Shown piece after piece: positions 1 through 8,112 of a stretch of DNA of 64,000 bases. The stretch comes from Coprococcus aceti (GTDB lineage: Bacteria > Bacillota > Clostridia > Lachnospirales > Lachnospiraceae): assembly GCF_025567285.1 (NCBI RefSeq), contig NZ_JAOQJT010000007.1, positions 1 to 64,000 of the forward strand, read 5' to 3'. The notes beneath the pieces are model-generated. The model did no database searches, was not told the origin of the DNA, and saw nothing but the letters and a program-made list of their open reading frames with translations. The number at the start of each line of letters is the position of its first letter. Positions within the stretch are counted from its first letter, which is position 1. Both the position numbers and the translations under genes were made by a program.

Positions 1-38
1 TCAACACACATCATTTTAAACTCATAACTATAACGCAT
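1..38 (-). CDS. IS3-type transposase, N-terminal end only (runs off window)
   Basis: Read on the minus strand, an ATG at 38 opens MRYSYEFKMMCV, with an AAGGAGG ribosome binding site about ten bases upstream. This opening resembles the first residues of the helix-turn-helix OrfA protein of IS3-family insertion sequences, which begin with similar YSYEFK-like sequence. Only 12 full codons are visible, so the family call is an inference. Its position directly before a helicase gene that lacks its first half fits an insertion event. Confidence 0.5.
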   Translation of the reverse strand, partial: MRYSYEFKMMCV

Positions 39-43
39 AAAAA

Positions 44-77
44 TACCCTCCTTACTGGTTGTCCAGTAAAGAGGGTA
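44..77. repeat. Near-perfect inverted repeat at the IS/helicase junction
   Basis: Arms of 15 bases (44-58 and 63-77) pair with one mismatch around a four-base loop. The left arm contains the Shine-Dalgarno sequence of the minus-strand transposase gene. In read-through RNA this hairpin could hide that site, a known way for insertion sequences to limit transposase. It may also be part of the element's end. Confidence 0.55.
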
Positions 78-1012
78 CATATCAAACGGCAAGATATCGC
101 CTTGCATTATCGGCAACCTTGGAGAGACACAGAGATGAGAATGGAACTCTCGCTTTAAGGCAGTATTTTGGAAATGACTGTATTAACTTTTCTTTGAAAG
201 ATGCAATTGATGGTGGCTTTTTAACACCGTATTATTATTATCCGTGCCTGGTGTATTTGGATCCTGAAGAGTTAGAAGATTACAATGAATTGACGCGAAA
301 AATAATTAGATGTGGTGGAATTGCAGAAACAGGCGAAACGAGTGACTATGTTGAAAAATTGCTGATAAGGAGAGCTAGAATAATCGCTGGTTGTAAATCA
401 AAGATTGATAAACTGATAGAAGTTATTGAACCTTATAAGGAAGACTATCACATGCTAGTTTATTGTGGCGCAACAAGCTACGATAGAACAGATATGGATG
501 ATGATGATCAGGTTAGGCAAATTGATGAAGTAAACAGAAGACTGTATACTCAATTGGGAATGAAAGTGTGTAAATTCACTTCGTCTGAAGATCCTGAAAG
601 AAGGATAGAAATAAAAAAAATGTTTGTTGATGAATCGTTGCAGGTTATAACTGCAATAAAATGTTTGGATGAAGGTGTAAATATTCCGGCGATAAATAGA
701 GCATTTATTTTGGCTAGTAGCAGTAATCCAAAAGAATATATACAAAGAAGAGGAAGGGTATTAAGGAAGGCTGAAGGGAAGGAATATGCAGAAATTTATG
801 ATTTTGTCACTCTTCCAAGAAAACTAGAGGATGTAAAATATCTTGATGAAGAAGAGAGAAAGAGAGATTTAAATCTTGTGTATCGTGAATTTGAGAGAAT
901 GATGGATTTTGCTAATACATCAAGTAATCCAACAAAATCAGATTTTCTAATAGCAAAAATACAAGAAACATATCGCATTAATAAGCGTGCATTTAAGGAG
1001 GAGAGCGAATGA
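59..1012 (+). pseudogene. Superfamily II helicase, 5'-truncated (Dnd-type restriction enzyme)
   Basis: Only the C-terminal part of a DEAD/DEAH-type helicase remains. The frame enters at motif III (LSAT, residues 17-20) and keeps the RecA2 domain with motif VI (QRRGRVLR, about residue 229). The Walker A and DEAD-box half is missing, and an in-frame stop lies at 17-19. The TTG at 59 lies inside an inverted repeat and is unlikely to be a true start. The motif III context followed by FSLKDAIDGGFLTPYYYYP resembles helicases annotated as phosphorothioation (Dnd) system restriction enzymes. The adjacent transposase start suggests that an insertion sequence removed the 5' half, probably inactivating the enzyme. 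Confidence 0.75.
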
Positions 1013-1206
1013 ATGATTTTATTACAGAGGATAATGAACTGATCGAATATGAAAAAATAGAAGTGGACGAGGAGCGCTTGAAACGTATGATAATCAGGAT
1101 ATATACTGCAGAGCGATCAAACACGAAAACAGCTAAATATGGTGAGCGTGAAATGAAAGATCTTATAAAGTCTATTATAGAGGGGGAGGTAAAAAAATGT
1201 TATTAA
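1009..1206 (+). CDS. Small acidic protein of the Dnd-type restriction operon
   Basis: A 65-residue charged protein with no recognisable catalytic motif. It starts at an ATG overlapping the helicase stop, with AAGGAGG just upstream, and its end overlaps the start of the DndD-like gene, so translation is coupled on both sides. Short proteins in this position are known from DNA-modification-linked operons ('DNA modification system-associated small protein'); that assignment rests on context and length. It probably assembles with the helicase or the SMC-like ATPase. Confidence 0.6.
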   Translation: MNDFITEDNELIEYEKIEVDEERLKRMIIRIYTAERSNTKTAKYGEREMKDLIKSIIEGEVKKCY

Positions 1207-3191
1207 AATCGATTGAATATTTTAATTTCCGCCCTTTTCTTGGAAAACAGAGAATAGAGTTTTCTGCTTCAAATGAAAAGGAAAATGTAACAGTTATCTT
1301 GGGGGATAACACACACGGAAAATCCACTTTCGTATTATCGTTCATTTGGTGTTTTTACGGAGTGAGTAAATTTAATAAGCCTAAAATATTAAATGAGAAT
1401 GTTGAAAATGATATGCGACCGGGGGAACAAGGAAAGGCGTATGTTCAGATTGAATTTGAAGATGATGGTAAAATATATACGATGAAACGTACTCAGCGAT
1501 TTTTCATGCAAAATAATGGCGTGTTGAAAGCAGAAGATAGTATCGCAAATTTGACATATATAGAAAATAATGAACAGAAAACAGTTGGTAAAATGCAAAG
1601 TGATATAAATGTTGCTATTAAATCTATTTTACCATATGATTTATCTTCATTTTTCTTTTTTGAGGGTGAAAAAGATAATGAAATATCAAAAAAGGATCTT
1701 AGCGGTGCGGTAAAAATATTAATTGGACTGGAGGCTTTTGATAATATGAGAAAACACCTTCATGGCCCTCAAACTCAGGATTCACCAACTGCCGCAAGCG
1801 TTATGGGATATTATTGGGAAAAACAGAAGGATGCAAGTGGGGATGCTGCAAAAAAAGCATTTGCTGAAAAAGTTGCAGCAGAGAAAAAAATTGGCAATGT
1901 ACTAAAGCGTATTACAGAAATTAATAATGAAATTGTAGAATATGAAGATAAAATTGAGGAGATTAATCAAGTGCTTAGAGAAGCCGCGCCGTCAAAAGAG
2001 TTACAGAGACGCCGTGACCAGATTGCAAGAGAGATAAAATCTGCAGAGGAAAATGAACGGAAAAAGAACAAATCATTTTTAAGATGTTTTAGTGAAGAAT
2101 CATTGGCATTGTTTTTGACACCTCTTTTGGGTAAAACAGCAGATAAGCTAGTGGAGTTAGATGTTAATGATAAGGGGATAAAAGGTATTGAAGCAAAGGC
2201 AATCCGGGAGTTATTGCATAGAGGAGAATGCCTTTGCGGAACAGATTTAAAAGAAGGTTCTGCGGCATATAAGAGTGTAGAAAAATACATTGAATATGTT
2301 CCCCCTAGGTCTATAGGTGTATTAGTGAGCGATATGCAGGATAAAATTGCTGAATATTCCGAAAAAAATAAACAGTATGTTTCTAAGATGGAAGATTTGT
2401 ACTCGGAGATTTTAAATTGCAGAACTAGAATAGATGAACTTGAAAGAGAAGACAAAGAAATATTAATCAAGATAAGAGAAATTGGCGAGTTTGATACAAA
2501 TGAGGCGGAGAAAAATCTAACTATATATAAAGGAAGATTGAGGTCTCTTAGAGAAGAATTACAAAGAAAGAATTCTGAAAAGGGAAGTTTGGGATCGGCA
2601 ATTGAAACGGCAACAAATAATTTCAATATGTACAAGAATAAAAATAAGGAAGTGAGGGAATATCAAGTTTATTATAAATATGCAGAGGCAATTTATAATT
2701 GGGTTCAGGACAATTACGAACAGAAAGAACAGCAAGTTAGAGATAAATTGAATAAACATATAAAAGAACTATTTGATAACATGTACACTGGACATAGAGA
2801 TATTTCGATTGATGAAAAATATAATATAAACCTTACATTCAATGGCAAGGATGTTGATATCACTGGCGGATTAAGAGTAATTAAATATTTTTCGTACGTT
2901 GGAGCATTGGTTAAAACTGCATACGAAGTAATGAAAGAGAGAGAAGATGGTGATAATGGAGAAATGTTAGGAGAACAGTATCCTCTTGTTTTGGATGCGG
3001 CTTTTTCCCATGCGGATTCAACACATACTAAAAATATTGCACGTCAGCTTGCATCTGCTACTAGTCAGCTTATTTTTGCGGTTATGGAGAAAGACTGGAA
3101 TTATGCAAAGGAAGGGCTTGATGGACATGTTGCAAGAATATATGAGCTACAAAAAATAAGTGAAACAGAAGTGAAAATAGTGGAGGTGTAG
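1197..3191 (+). CDS. DndD-like SMC/Rad50-type ATPase
   Basis: A 664-residue protein with split ABC-ATPase architecture. Walker A GDNTHGKST is at residues 36-44, long Glu/Lys-rich coiled-coil segments occupy about 210-300 and 370-490, a CLC motif sits between them near 345 like a reduced zinc hook, and Walker B YPLVLDAAF is near 600. This is the layout of DndD, the ATPase of the DNA phosphorothioation system, and its length is typical for DndD. The usual ABC signature is degenerate (TGGLRV). It lies in a tight operon between the 65-residue protein and the Dnd-associated gene. The sulfur-transfer gene dndC is not in the window, so it may serve restriction rather than modification here. Confidence 0.75.
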   Translation: MLLKSIEYFNFRPFLGKQRIEFSASNEKENVTVILGDNTHGKSTFVLSFIWCFYGVSKFNKPKILNENVENDMRPGEQGKAYVQIEFEDDGKIYTMKRTQRFFMQNNGVLKAEDSIANLTYIENNEQKTVGKMQSDINVAIKSILPYDLSSFFFFEGEKDNEISKKDLSGAVKILIGLEAFDNMRKHLHGPQTQDSPTAASVMGYYWEKQKDASGDAAKKAFAEKVAAEKKIGNVLKRITEINNEIVEYEDKIEEINQVLREAAPSKELQRRRDQIAREIKSAEENERKKNKSFLRCFSEESLALFLTPLLGKTADKLVELDVNDKGIKGIEAKAIRELLHRGECLCGTDLKEGSAAYKSVEKYIEYVPPRSIGVLVSDMQDKIAEYSEKNKQYVSKMEDLYSEILNCRTRIDELEREDKEILIKIREIGEFDTNEAEKNLTIYKGRLRSLREELQRKNSEKGSLGSAIETATNNFNMYKNKNKEVREYQVYYKYAEAIYNWVQDNYEQKEQQVRDKLNKHIKELFDNMYTGHRDISIDEKYNINLTFNGKDVDITGGLRVIKYFSYVGALVKTAYEVMKEREDGDNGEMLGEQYPLVLDAAFSHADSTHTKNIARQLASATSQLIFAVMEKDWNYAKEGLDGHVARIYELQKISETEVKIVEV

Positions 3192-3192
3192 T

Positions 3193-3738
3193 ATGGCTGG
3201 TATTTCTGAAAAAGGTAATAATGGTTTATTTGGAAATGAAGTTGAATTTAATGGAAAATATGCTACATATGCTCGTTTTCTAAAAGATGAAGTAGGTGTA
3301 TTTCAGACATTCAGAGAAGTATATGTAATCGGGGCAATCGTCGGTTATTTAAACAATAGAACAGAATCTAAGGATGAAGGAGATAAGGTACAATCTGCCT
3401 CAATTTTTCCAAATGAATTGAGTAAAAGGAAGATTGATCTAAGACATATATATAGAACAATAATGCTTTTAAAGGAAGAGGAAGGATTTACTCTTGATGA
3501 TTACAAGAATAGAGCTTTTAGAGACGATCCTGTTGAAAATCCGGAAGTATATAAGAAAAATATGCAGATATTTAATTCTTATGCCTGTGGAGGCGTTGAA
3601 TATTTATATGAGATGTTTAGAGATAAAAATAATGTAGAATCGGTGGTGGATACGTTATATCAGTTCTTGCATGAATTTAGTGTTGATGTTGGCATTGTGG
3701 AAGAAGAAGAATTGCCTGAATTTGATTTGAAGTTCTAA
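3193..3738 (+). CDS. Dnd-associated protein (assoc-4-like)
   Basis: A 181-residue mostly helical protein that starts one base after the preceding stop, with GGAGGTG as ribosome binding site. The segment FQTFREVYVIGAIVGYLNN recalls the conserved hydrophobic core of 'dnd system-associated protein 4', found beside phosphorothioation genes. I see no catalytic motif. Operon position supports a role in the same restriction complex. The family call is from memory of the pattern and is tentative. Confidence 0.5.
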   Translation: MAGISEKGNNGLFGNEVEFNGKYATYARFLKDEVGVFQTFREVYVIGAIVGYLNNRTESKDEGDKVQSASIFPNELSKRKIDLRHIYRTIMLLKEEEGFTLDDYKNRAFRDDPVENPEVYKKNMQIFNSYACGGVEYLYEMFRDKNNVESVVDTLYQFLHEFSVDVGIVEEEELPEFDLKF

Positions 3739-3859
3739 GAGAAGGAATATTGAAGGAAGACCTTAAGATTCTAGTGGTCCCAAGAAGATTAAAATTTTTT
3801 TGATATTTACACTATACAACAAGAACATCTGTTTTCCAAAAAGTTCTAGGAAAGAACTC

Positions 3860-3911
3860 GTAAATGCTCCATAGAATGTTCAATTTCTTACTATGGAGTA
3901 TTTACGTTTTT
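3860..3911. terminator. Terminator between convergent operons
   Basis: Two 15-base arms (3860-3874 and 3891-3905) pair with one mismatch and are followed by GTTTTT on the plus strand. It lies between the Dnd-type operon and the convergent STAND gene, so it may act for both, although the minus side lacks a clear T run. Confidence 0.7.
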
Positions 3912-3931
3912 GCCACCTGTATACATGAAAA

Positions 3932-6916
3932 CTATAAGTGGTAAAGAATATGCAAGGTGTGTATTTCCTGTTTATACATACCAGGATTATCATTATCCAA
4001 AGTAATATATAATGTCAAGGCCTTGTCAAATTGTTCTAATGCTTCAGCATGACGTTCTGGGCATAACATCAGTAGTTTGCCATATAAAGCCGTTGTACGA
4101 GCCTCTGAACTCATATGCTGTCCAGGGAATCGTTGGTCAAGTCGCTGGTAAATTACTATAGCGTTATTTATATACATTTCTGCATTTTGGATTTTTGATT
4201 GTCTCATTGCAGTATCTAGATAATGATTAATTCCCATAATGTTAGAGGTAGGCTTTTCGTTTAGATTTGTATATATCAGTTCTGCTAAATTAAAATATGT
4301 CCATGCTACCTCAGTAGAATCTATATTTCCTCTGGCATTTGCGAGAGATATCCGTATATCCAATGCTGTCTTGAGGAGTTTCTCTGTTTGCCTTTTATTT
4401 TCTAATATTTCATCCATAGTTAGATAAGTTATATCATTTGGGTTGGTATTTTTTGAAAATATAACTTTTGAAACATCAATGTTCGTATAAAATGCGCCAA
4501 GGTTATCAAGGCTCCATGCATAATCGTGTAATAATCGATAGTGTTCAGGATGTGCTGAACACAGAATTTCACGATAATTTACAGCTTCATTAAGATAGAT
4601 ATCAGCCAAAGTGATTCTTAATATGTCATTATTAAGGGAATTGCTTAATATATACCCTAAATGGTCTAGGCTGGTAGCTAACATGAGAATATTGCTATCA
4701 GTGTTTCCTTCCTCTTCTATAATCTGCTCTGCCAATTCAAGTGATTCCTTAAGTGTGAGTTCGGCATCTTTATAGCCAGACTTTGTGTATGAAAGCATAT
4801 AGCCATAATAATATGTACATTTCCAGTACTGTTTCATATCGATATCATTCTTGGATGAAACTGATGAAAAATAATCATGAGCTTTTTTATAATAGTATTT
4901 ACCCAAATTGATATTTCCGCGTTTCCTGGCAAAATCGGCAATATTGATCCAGTCATTTGCAGATAATATATCACCTTTATAAGACAGACAATCAACAAAA
5001 ACAAGTTTCCTCAATGATGTCTCAAAACTATCAGATTCATTAAAAAATGAATTATCGGTGATTGAAGAGATAATTCCACCTAAGCATTTTCCTTCTCTGA
5101 TCATTTCTTGCTTTATGTCCCAATATGTGGAATTTGTTTCTTTTGAGCAGGAAATTGCCTGATTCACCAGGGGATGAATAAAGAAATAATCATTTGTCTG
5201 TTTTATCCAGCCTTCTCTTACAAGTGGTGTTATGTCCTTCAGATTAAACCCCATCCAATCAGTTACTTCTTGAGTGAATACTCTTTCATTTTCTCGGAGA
5301 CAATGAAAATCCCATAATATTAACTGTTGAAGAGGACTCCTTGTCTTAATATTAAAAAGCTTATATAGCTGACTTGCGACAGTCTCATTTCCTATGTCAT
5401 AATATTCATCGTCAGACTTATCGGTTTTTAAAATCGTATAGTCGTGATTAGTTTCTACTAATGTATCGTCTGCATAACTGAAGTTATTCTTTATACGTTG
5501 ATAGTATTTGTTTAGGTCGTGAGAAGAATGATAGCAGCCTTTGGCAAGTAACTCTATAACCATTGTGTTATATCCTGCAAGAGCACATAATGTCCTAACA
5601 GTTTCTTCATTGGATGAACGATATTTTTCTGATTCCGGAGAGTAATGATAAAACAATTCTATACATTTTTTGTCATCAGTTGCATTTCCTAGGTTTTCTA
5701 TTTCATATGATGTTTCATATCCAGGTAATTCTGGTAATCTGGATGTAATAATAATTGTTATATTATTCCAAGAAGACATTCTTATAAGTTCTTTGTCTTG
5801 TCTTGGGTGTTGATTAATGCTGTCAATGTTATCGACATTATCTATCACAAGCAATTTTGATTGAGAGCTGTTTTTGAATGCTTTTTTTAAAGTCTCCCAT
5901 TTTTTCGTTGCATCATTTTCAATCATTGTTTCATCGCTATAATTGATGGAAATATCAGATATCATACTTTGCTTAATATTGCCGGAGTAGTTAATCCATC
6001 CATAGCAGTCGTATTGATCTTTCAAATGAAAATATATCATACTTGCAAGACTTGTTTTTCCGCAACCACCCATTCCGTGAAGAAAAATATTAGAAACTTG
6101 ATTGCTTCGTAGATCATAAGTTATATTATTAAATTCCTTTTCACGGAAAAGCACCTTTTGTGATGTGCTATGGATTATCATAGAATTAGTTAATTCTTTA
6201 GGAAGTTTATAATTTTCTGCTTCTCTATAAAGTATGGTGTTTGTAGATGCACCTACAACAGTATAGTCTGTAAGTTTGTGGGGAAAAATAGTATTTGGGC
6301 ATATACAATCATTTAGCTTATCACTTTTATCGAGCGATCGCATTTCATATGGAATTACTTTAATGTGTCTTTGGGCTATTTCTGATTTGAGGTTAACGCT
6401 TGTATTTAAGAAAGTGATGGTTTCCTTTCCTAGACGATTATCACCTGTTGTGAATACGTAAAATAGGATATTAATCAGAAATTCAGTTAAGTCTATACAG
6501 TCAGTAGTAAGTAATTCTTCTCTTTTATATCCAGAATACATGTTAACAGTTTGAGTTAAACCGATGGTTATATCTGATGATATCGATCTGTCGTGTTCTA
6601 TTATATAAATTACGGAGGAAACAAAATCCTGTATTTGATTTTTATCAAGTATACTTTTCTGTAATTCAATAGATGTTTTTTCAAGTTTGTCAATAAGTAT
6701 ATCTTCGTTTGTATCTAGGCATTCCTCTCTAGCTTCTTTCAAAACAACACAGTCACAATTTAACAGATGACTAACTGTTCCCCTGTCTTCAAAATCTCTT
6801 TTGGCAACAAATTCTTGAAAGGTCTTAGCGCAAACAGTTTTCCGATATGCATAGTTTCTTTTGCCATAATATTTTTGGGACATAAGAGTGAGCAAAACAC
6901 CGATACAAAGATACAT
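3932..6916 (-). CDS. NB-ARC/STAND ATPase with TPR repeats (NLR-like)
   Basis: A 994-residue STAND-type signalling ATPase. An N-terminal segment of about 230 residues has no family I recognise and opens with a short hydrophobic stretch (residues 1-13) that could anchor it to the membrane. Walker A GMGGCGKTS is at about 281-289, Walker B LLVIDNVD at about 356-363, and a sensor-like ITSRLPE follows. From about residue 640 to the end it is helical with TPR-like units. The start at 6916 is chosen because GGAGG lies eight bases upstream and a promoter -10 falls inside the longer frame. Bacterial proteins of this build (Avs and other NLR-like types) sense phage proteins and trigger an effector; here the effector is unidentified. 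Confidence 0.8.
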   Translation of the reverse strand: MYLCIGVLLTLMSQKYYGKRNYAYRKTVCAKTFQEFVAKRDFEDRGTVSHLLNCDCVVLKEAREECLDTNEDILIDKLEKTSIELQKSILDKNQIQDFVSSVIYIIEHDRSISSDITIGLTQTVNMYSGYKREELLTTDCIDLTEFLINILFYVFTTGDNRLGKETITFLNTSVNLKSEIAQRHIKVIPYEMRSLDKSDKLNDCICPNTIFPHKLTDYTVVGASTNTILYREAENYKLPKELTNSMIIHSTSQKVLFREKEFNNITYDLRSNQVSNIFLHGMGGCGKTSLASMIYFHLKDQYDCYGWINYSGNIKQSMISDISINYSDETMIENDATKKWETLKKAFKNSSQSKLLVIDNVDNIDSINQHPRQDKELIRMSSWNNITIIITSRLPELPGYETSYEIENLGNATDDKKCIELFYHYSPESEKYRSSNEETVRTLCALAGYNTMVIELLAKGCYHSSHDLNKYYQRIKNNFSYADDTLVETNHDYTILKTDKSDDEYYDIGNETVASQLYKLFNIKTRSPLQQLILWDFHCLRENERVFTQEVTDWMGFNLKDITPLVREGWIKQTNDYFFIHPLVNQAISCSKETNSTYWDIKQEMIREGKCLGGIISSITDNSFFNESDSFETSLRKLVFVDCLSYKGDILSANDWINIADFARKRGNINLGKYYYKKAHDYFSSVSSKNDIDMKQYWKCTYYYGYMLSYTKSGYKDAELTLKESLELAEQIIEEEGNTDSNILMLATSLDHLGYILSNSLNNDILRITLADIYLNEAVNYREILCSAHPEHYRLLHDYAWSLDNLGAFYTNIDVSKVIFSKNTNPNDITYLTMDEILENKRQTEKLLKTALDIRISLANARGNIDSTEVAWTYFNLAELIYTNLNEKPTSNIMGINHYLDTAMRQSKIQNAEMYINNAIVIYQRLDQRFPGQHMSSEARTTALYGKLLMLCPERHAEALEQFDKALTLYITLDNDNPGMYKQEIHTLHILYHL

Positions 6917-6958
6917 TTTAAAACCTCCAAAGCAATTCAGATAATAAATTACGCAAAT

Positions 6959-6987
6959 ATTATAACACATGAGATATAGCATTGCTA
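6959..6987 (-). promoter_or_regulatory. Promoter of the STAND ATPase gene
   Basis: On the minus strand a perfect TATAAT (plus 6959-6964) follows a weak -35 TAGCAA (plus 6982-6987) at 17 bases. Transcription would begin near 6952, which supports the ATG at 6916 as start. Confidence 0.6.
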
Positions 6988-7157
6988 TACATATAGCTGG
7001 AATGGATGTGTTTGATTCGGTGAAGATTGTGTATGAGTACAAGGTTCAAAAATTCAACTTTTATTCAACTTATTATCAGCCAATGTTGATTTCAAATATA
7101 GTATAACGAATATGCAAGGGAAAATGATTCAGCAAATAAAAAATTACAGACTTGAAA

Positions 7158-7228
7158 TTCCCATCTGATGATGATCTTTGGCACAGATCGAAACATAGGC
7201 AGTAACATTACTGGGTATGTCATGGGAG
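7158..7228 (+). ncRNA. Type I hammerhead ribozyme, copy A
   Basis: The strand folds as a hammerhead. Stem I is 7158-7164 with 7222-7228. The core CTGATGA is at 7165-7171. Stem II is GATCT (7173-7177) with AGATC (7185-7189). The core GAAA is at 7190-7193. Stem III is CATA (7194-7197) with TATG (7216-7219), then after a GG/GG internal loop CAGTA (7200-7204) with TACTG (7209-7213). The cleavage triplet GTC is 7219-7221, with the cut after 7221. The one departure from consensus is an extra T at 7172 beside stem II. Stem I is the open end, hence type I. It lies 43 bases before the start of the small gene at 7272. Confidence 0.8.
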
Positions 7229-7271
7229 CCGGCCGGTAACCTAAAAAGTATATTTTAAGGAGGATAAAATT

Positions 7272-7432
7272 ATGTCATTTTGGAATGAAACCGTTTATGA
7301 GAATGGAGTTGAGGTAAGGTACAGCAACAACTGTGAGTTGTATCATTTGGATCCAAAGACGGGAGAGTATGATGCAAAGATTGATGTATATCCAAATCAT
7401 ATAGAGACATATACATCAGAGAATAGTTACTG
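7272..7432 (+). CDS. Small protein of the ClpP/VirD4 operon, first copy (cut by gap)
   Basis: Starts with ATG after AAGGAGG. The visible 53 residues run to the assembly gap and match the gene at 7724 almost throughout: only the first few residues differ (MSFWNETVY against MAYWHEPVY). No family is recognised. It is rich in Tyr, Asn and Glu, has no signal peptide and looks cytosolic. The true 3' end lies in the gap. Being first in the operon and duplicated, it could be a substrate, adaptor or precursor for the protease genes downstream; that is inference. Confidence 0.6.
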
Positions 7433-7884
7433 NNNNNNNNNNNNNNNNNNNNNNNNNNNNNNNNNNNNNNNNNNNNNNNNNNNNNNNNNNNNNNNNNNNN
7501 NNNNNNNNNNNNNNNNNNNNNNNNNNNNNNNNNNNNNNNNNNNNNNNNNNNNNNNNNNNNNNNNNNNNNNNNNNNNNNNNNNNNNNNNNNNNNNNNNNNN
7601 NNNNNNNNNNNNNNNNNNNNNNNNNNNNNNNNNNNNNNNNNNNNNNNNNNNNNNNNNNNNNNNNNNNNNNNNNNNNNNNNNNAAATAACTATAATACATT
7701 ATAAATTATAAGGAGGACTAATTATGGCATATTGGCATGAGCCAGTTTACGAGAATGGAGTTGAGGTAAGGTACAGCAACAACTGTGAGTTGTATCATTT
7801 GGATCCAAAGACGGGAGAGTATGATGCAAAGATTGATGTATATCCAAATCATATAGAGACATATACATCAGAGAATAGTTACTG
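7299..7884 (+). repeat. Two identical 134-base direct repeats (7299-7432, 7751-7884)
   Basis: The two small genes share 134 bases without a single difference, while the first 27 bases of each differ. Absence of silent changes points to very recent duplication or gene conversion. The repeat is also the probable cause of the assembly gap, which begins exactly where the first identical stretch is cut. Confidence 0.9.
7433..7682. other. Assembly gap (250 N)
   Basis: Undetermined bases between the two repeated genes. The true length and copy number of the repeat are unknown; further copies of the small gene or of the ribozyme could be missing here. Confidence 0.99.
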
Positions 7885-7981
7885 GGATAAGCATGATCAT
7901 CATCACACAGATGAGCATGGCAATACAACAGAGGCACACCCAATGGAGTCAAGATCATGGAGAGATACCTGTAGAAGTTAG
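7724..7981 (+). CDS. Small protein with His-rich tail, second copy
   Basis: An 85-residue protein with ATG after AGGAGG. Residues 1-53 match the first copy. The rest carries a His/Asp-rich segment (DKHDHHHTDEHG) that could bind metal, then a polar tail ending in CRS. No signal peptide, membrane segment or known domain is visible. Hammerhead copy B begins 12 bases after its stop. Duplication at the head of a protease operon fits a target or adaptor, but its function is unknown. Confidence 0.7.
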   Translation: MAYWHEPVYENGVEVRYSNNCELYHLDPKTGEYDAKIDVYPNHIETYTSENSYWDKHDHHHTDEHGNTTEAHPMESRSWRDTCRS

Positions 7982-7992
7982 TGTAACATATC

Positions 7993-8076
7993 CCCACCTG
8001 AAGAGACCGATTGGTGATCGGTCGAAATCCGGTGGCTGGCTGCGACATAGACTCCGGTTGGTCACTGGATAGTGGG
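7993..8076 (+). ncRNA. Type I hammerhead ribozyme, copy B
   Basis: All consensus elements are present. Stem I is CCCAC (7993-7997) with GTGGG (8072-8076). The core CTGAAGA is 7998-8004, stem II GACCGAT (8005-8011) pairs perfectly with ATCGGTC (8017-8023), and the core GAAA is 8024-8027. Stem III is 15 pairs including G-U pairs (8028-8042 with 8055-8069). The cleavage triplet ATA is 8069-8071, with the cut after 8071. The clpP-like start lies 36 bases beyond stem I. Compared with copy A, the core is kept while stem II and most of stem III differ in sequence, as expected for a selected RNA fold. Confidence 0.88.
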
Positions 8077-8112
8077 AAACCAAGAAGTTTTATTAACGAA
8101 GGAGGAGAAAAA

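Noticed and set aside
6917..7042. N-terminal 42-residue extension of the STAND ATPase
   Set aside because: A perfect -10 box lies inside it and the ATG at 6916 has the better ribosome binding site.
7433..7699. Open frames running through the N stretch
   Set aside because: They consist of undetermined bases; only residues before 7433 are real.
7985..8090. Cobalamin or other metabolite riboswitch
   Set aside because: The conserved bases and pairing fit the hammerhead core in every part and no riboswitch consensus.
8011..8112. Longer ClpP start with 34 extra residues
   Set aside because: The extra codons overlap the hammerhead fold, and the ATG at 8113 has a strong ribosome binding site and matches the usual ClpP length.
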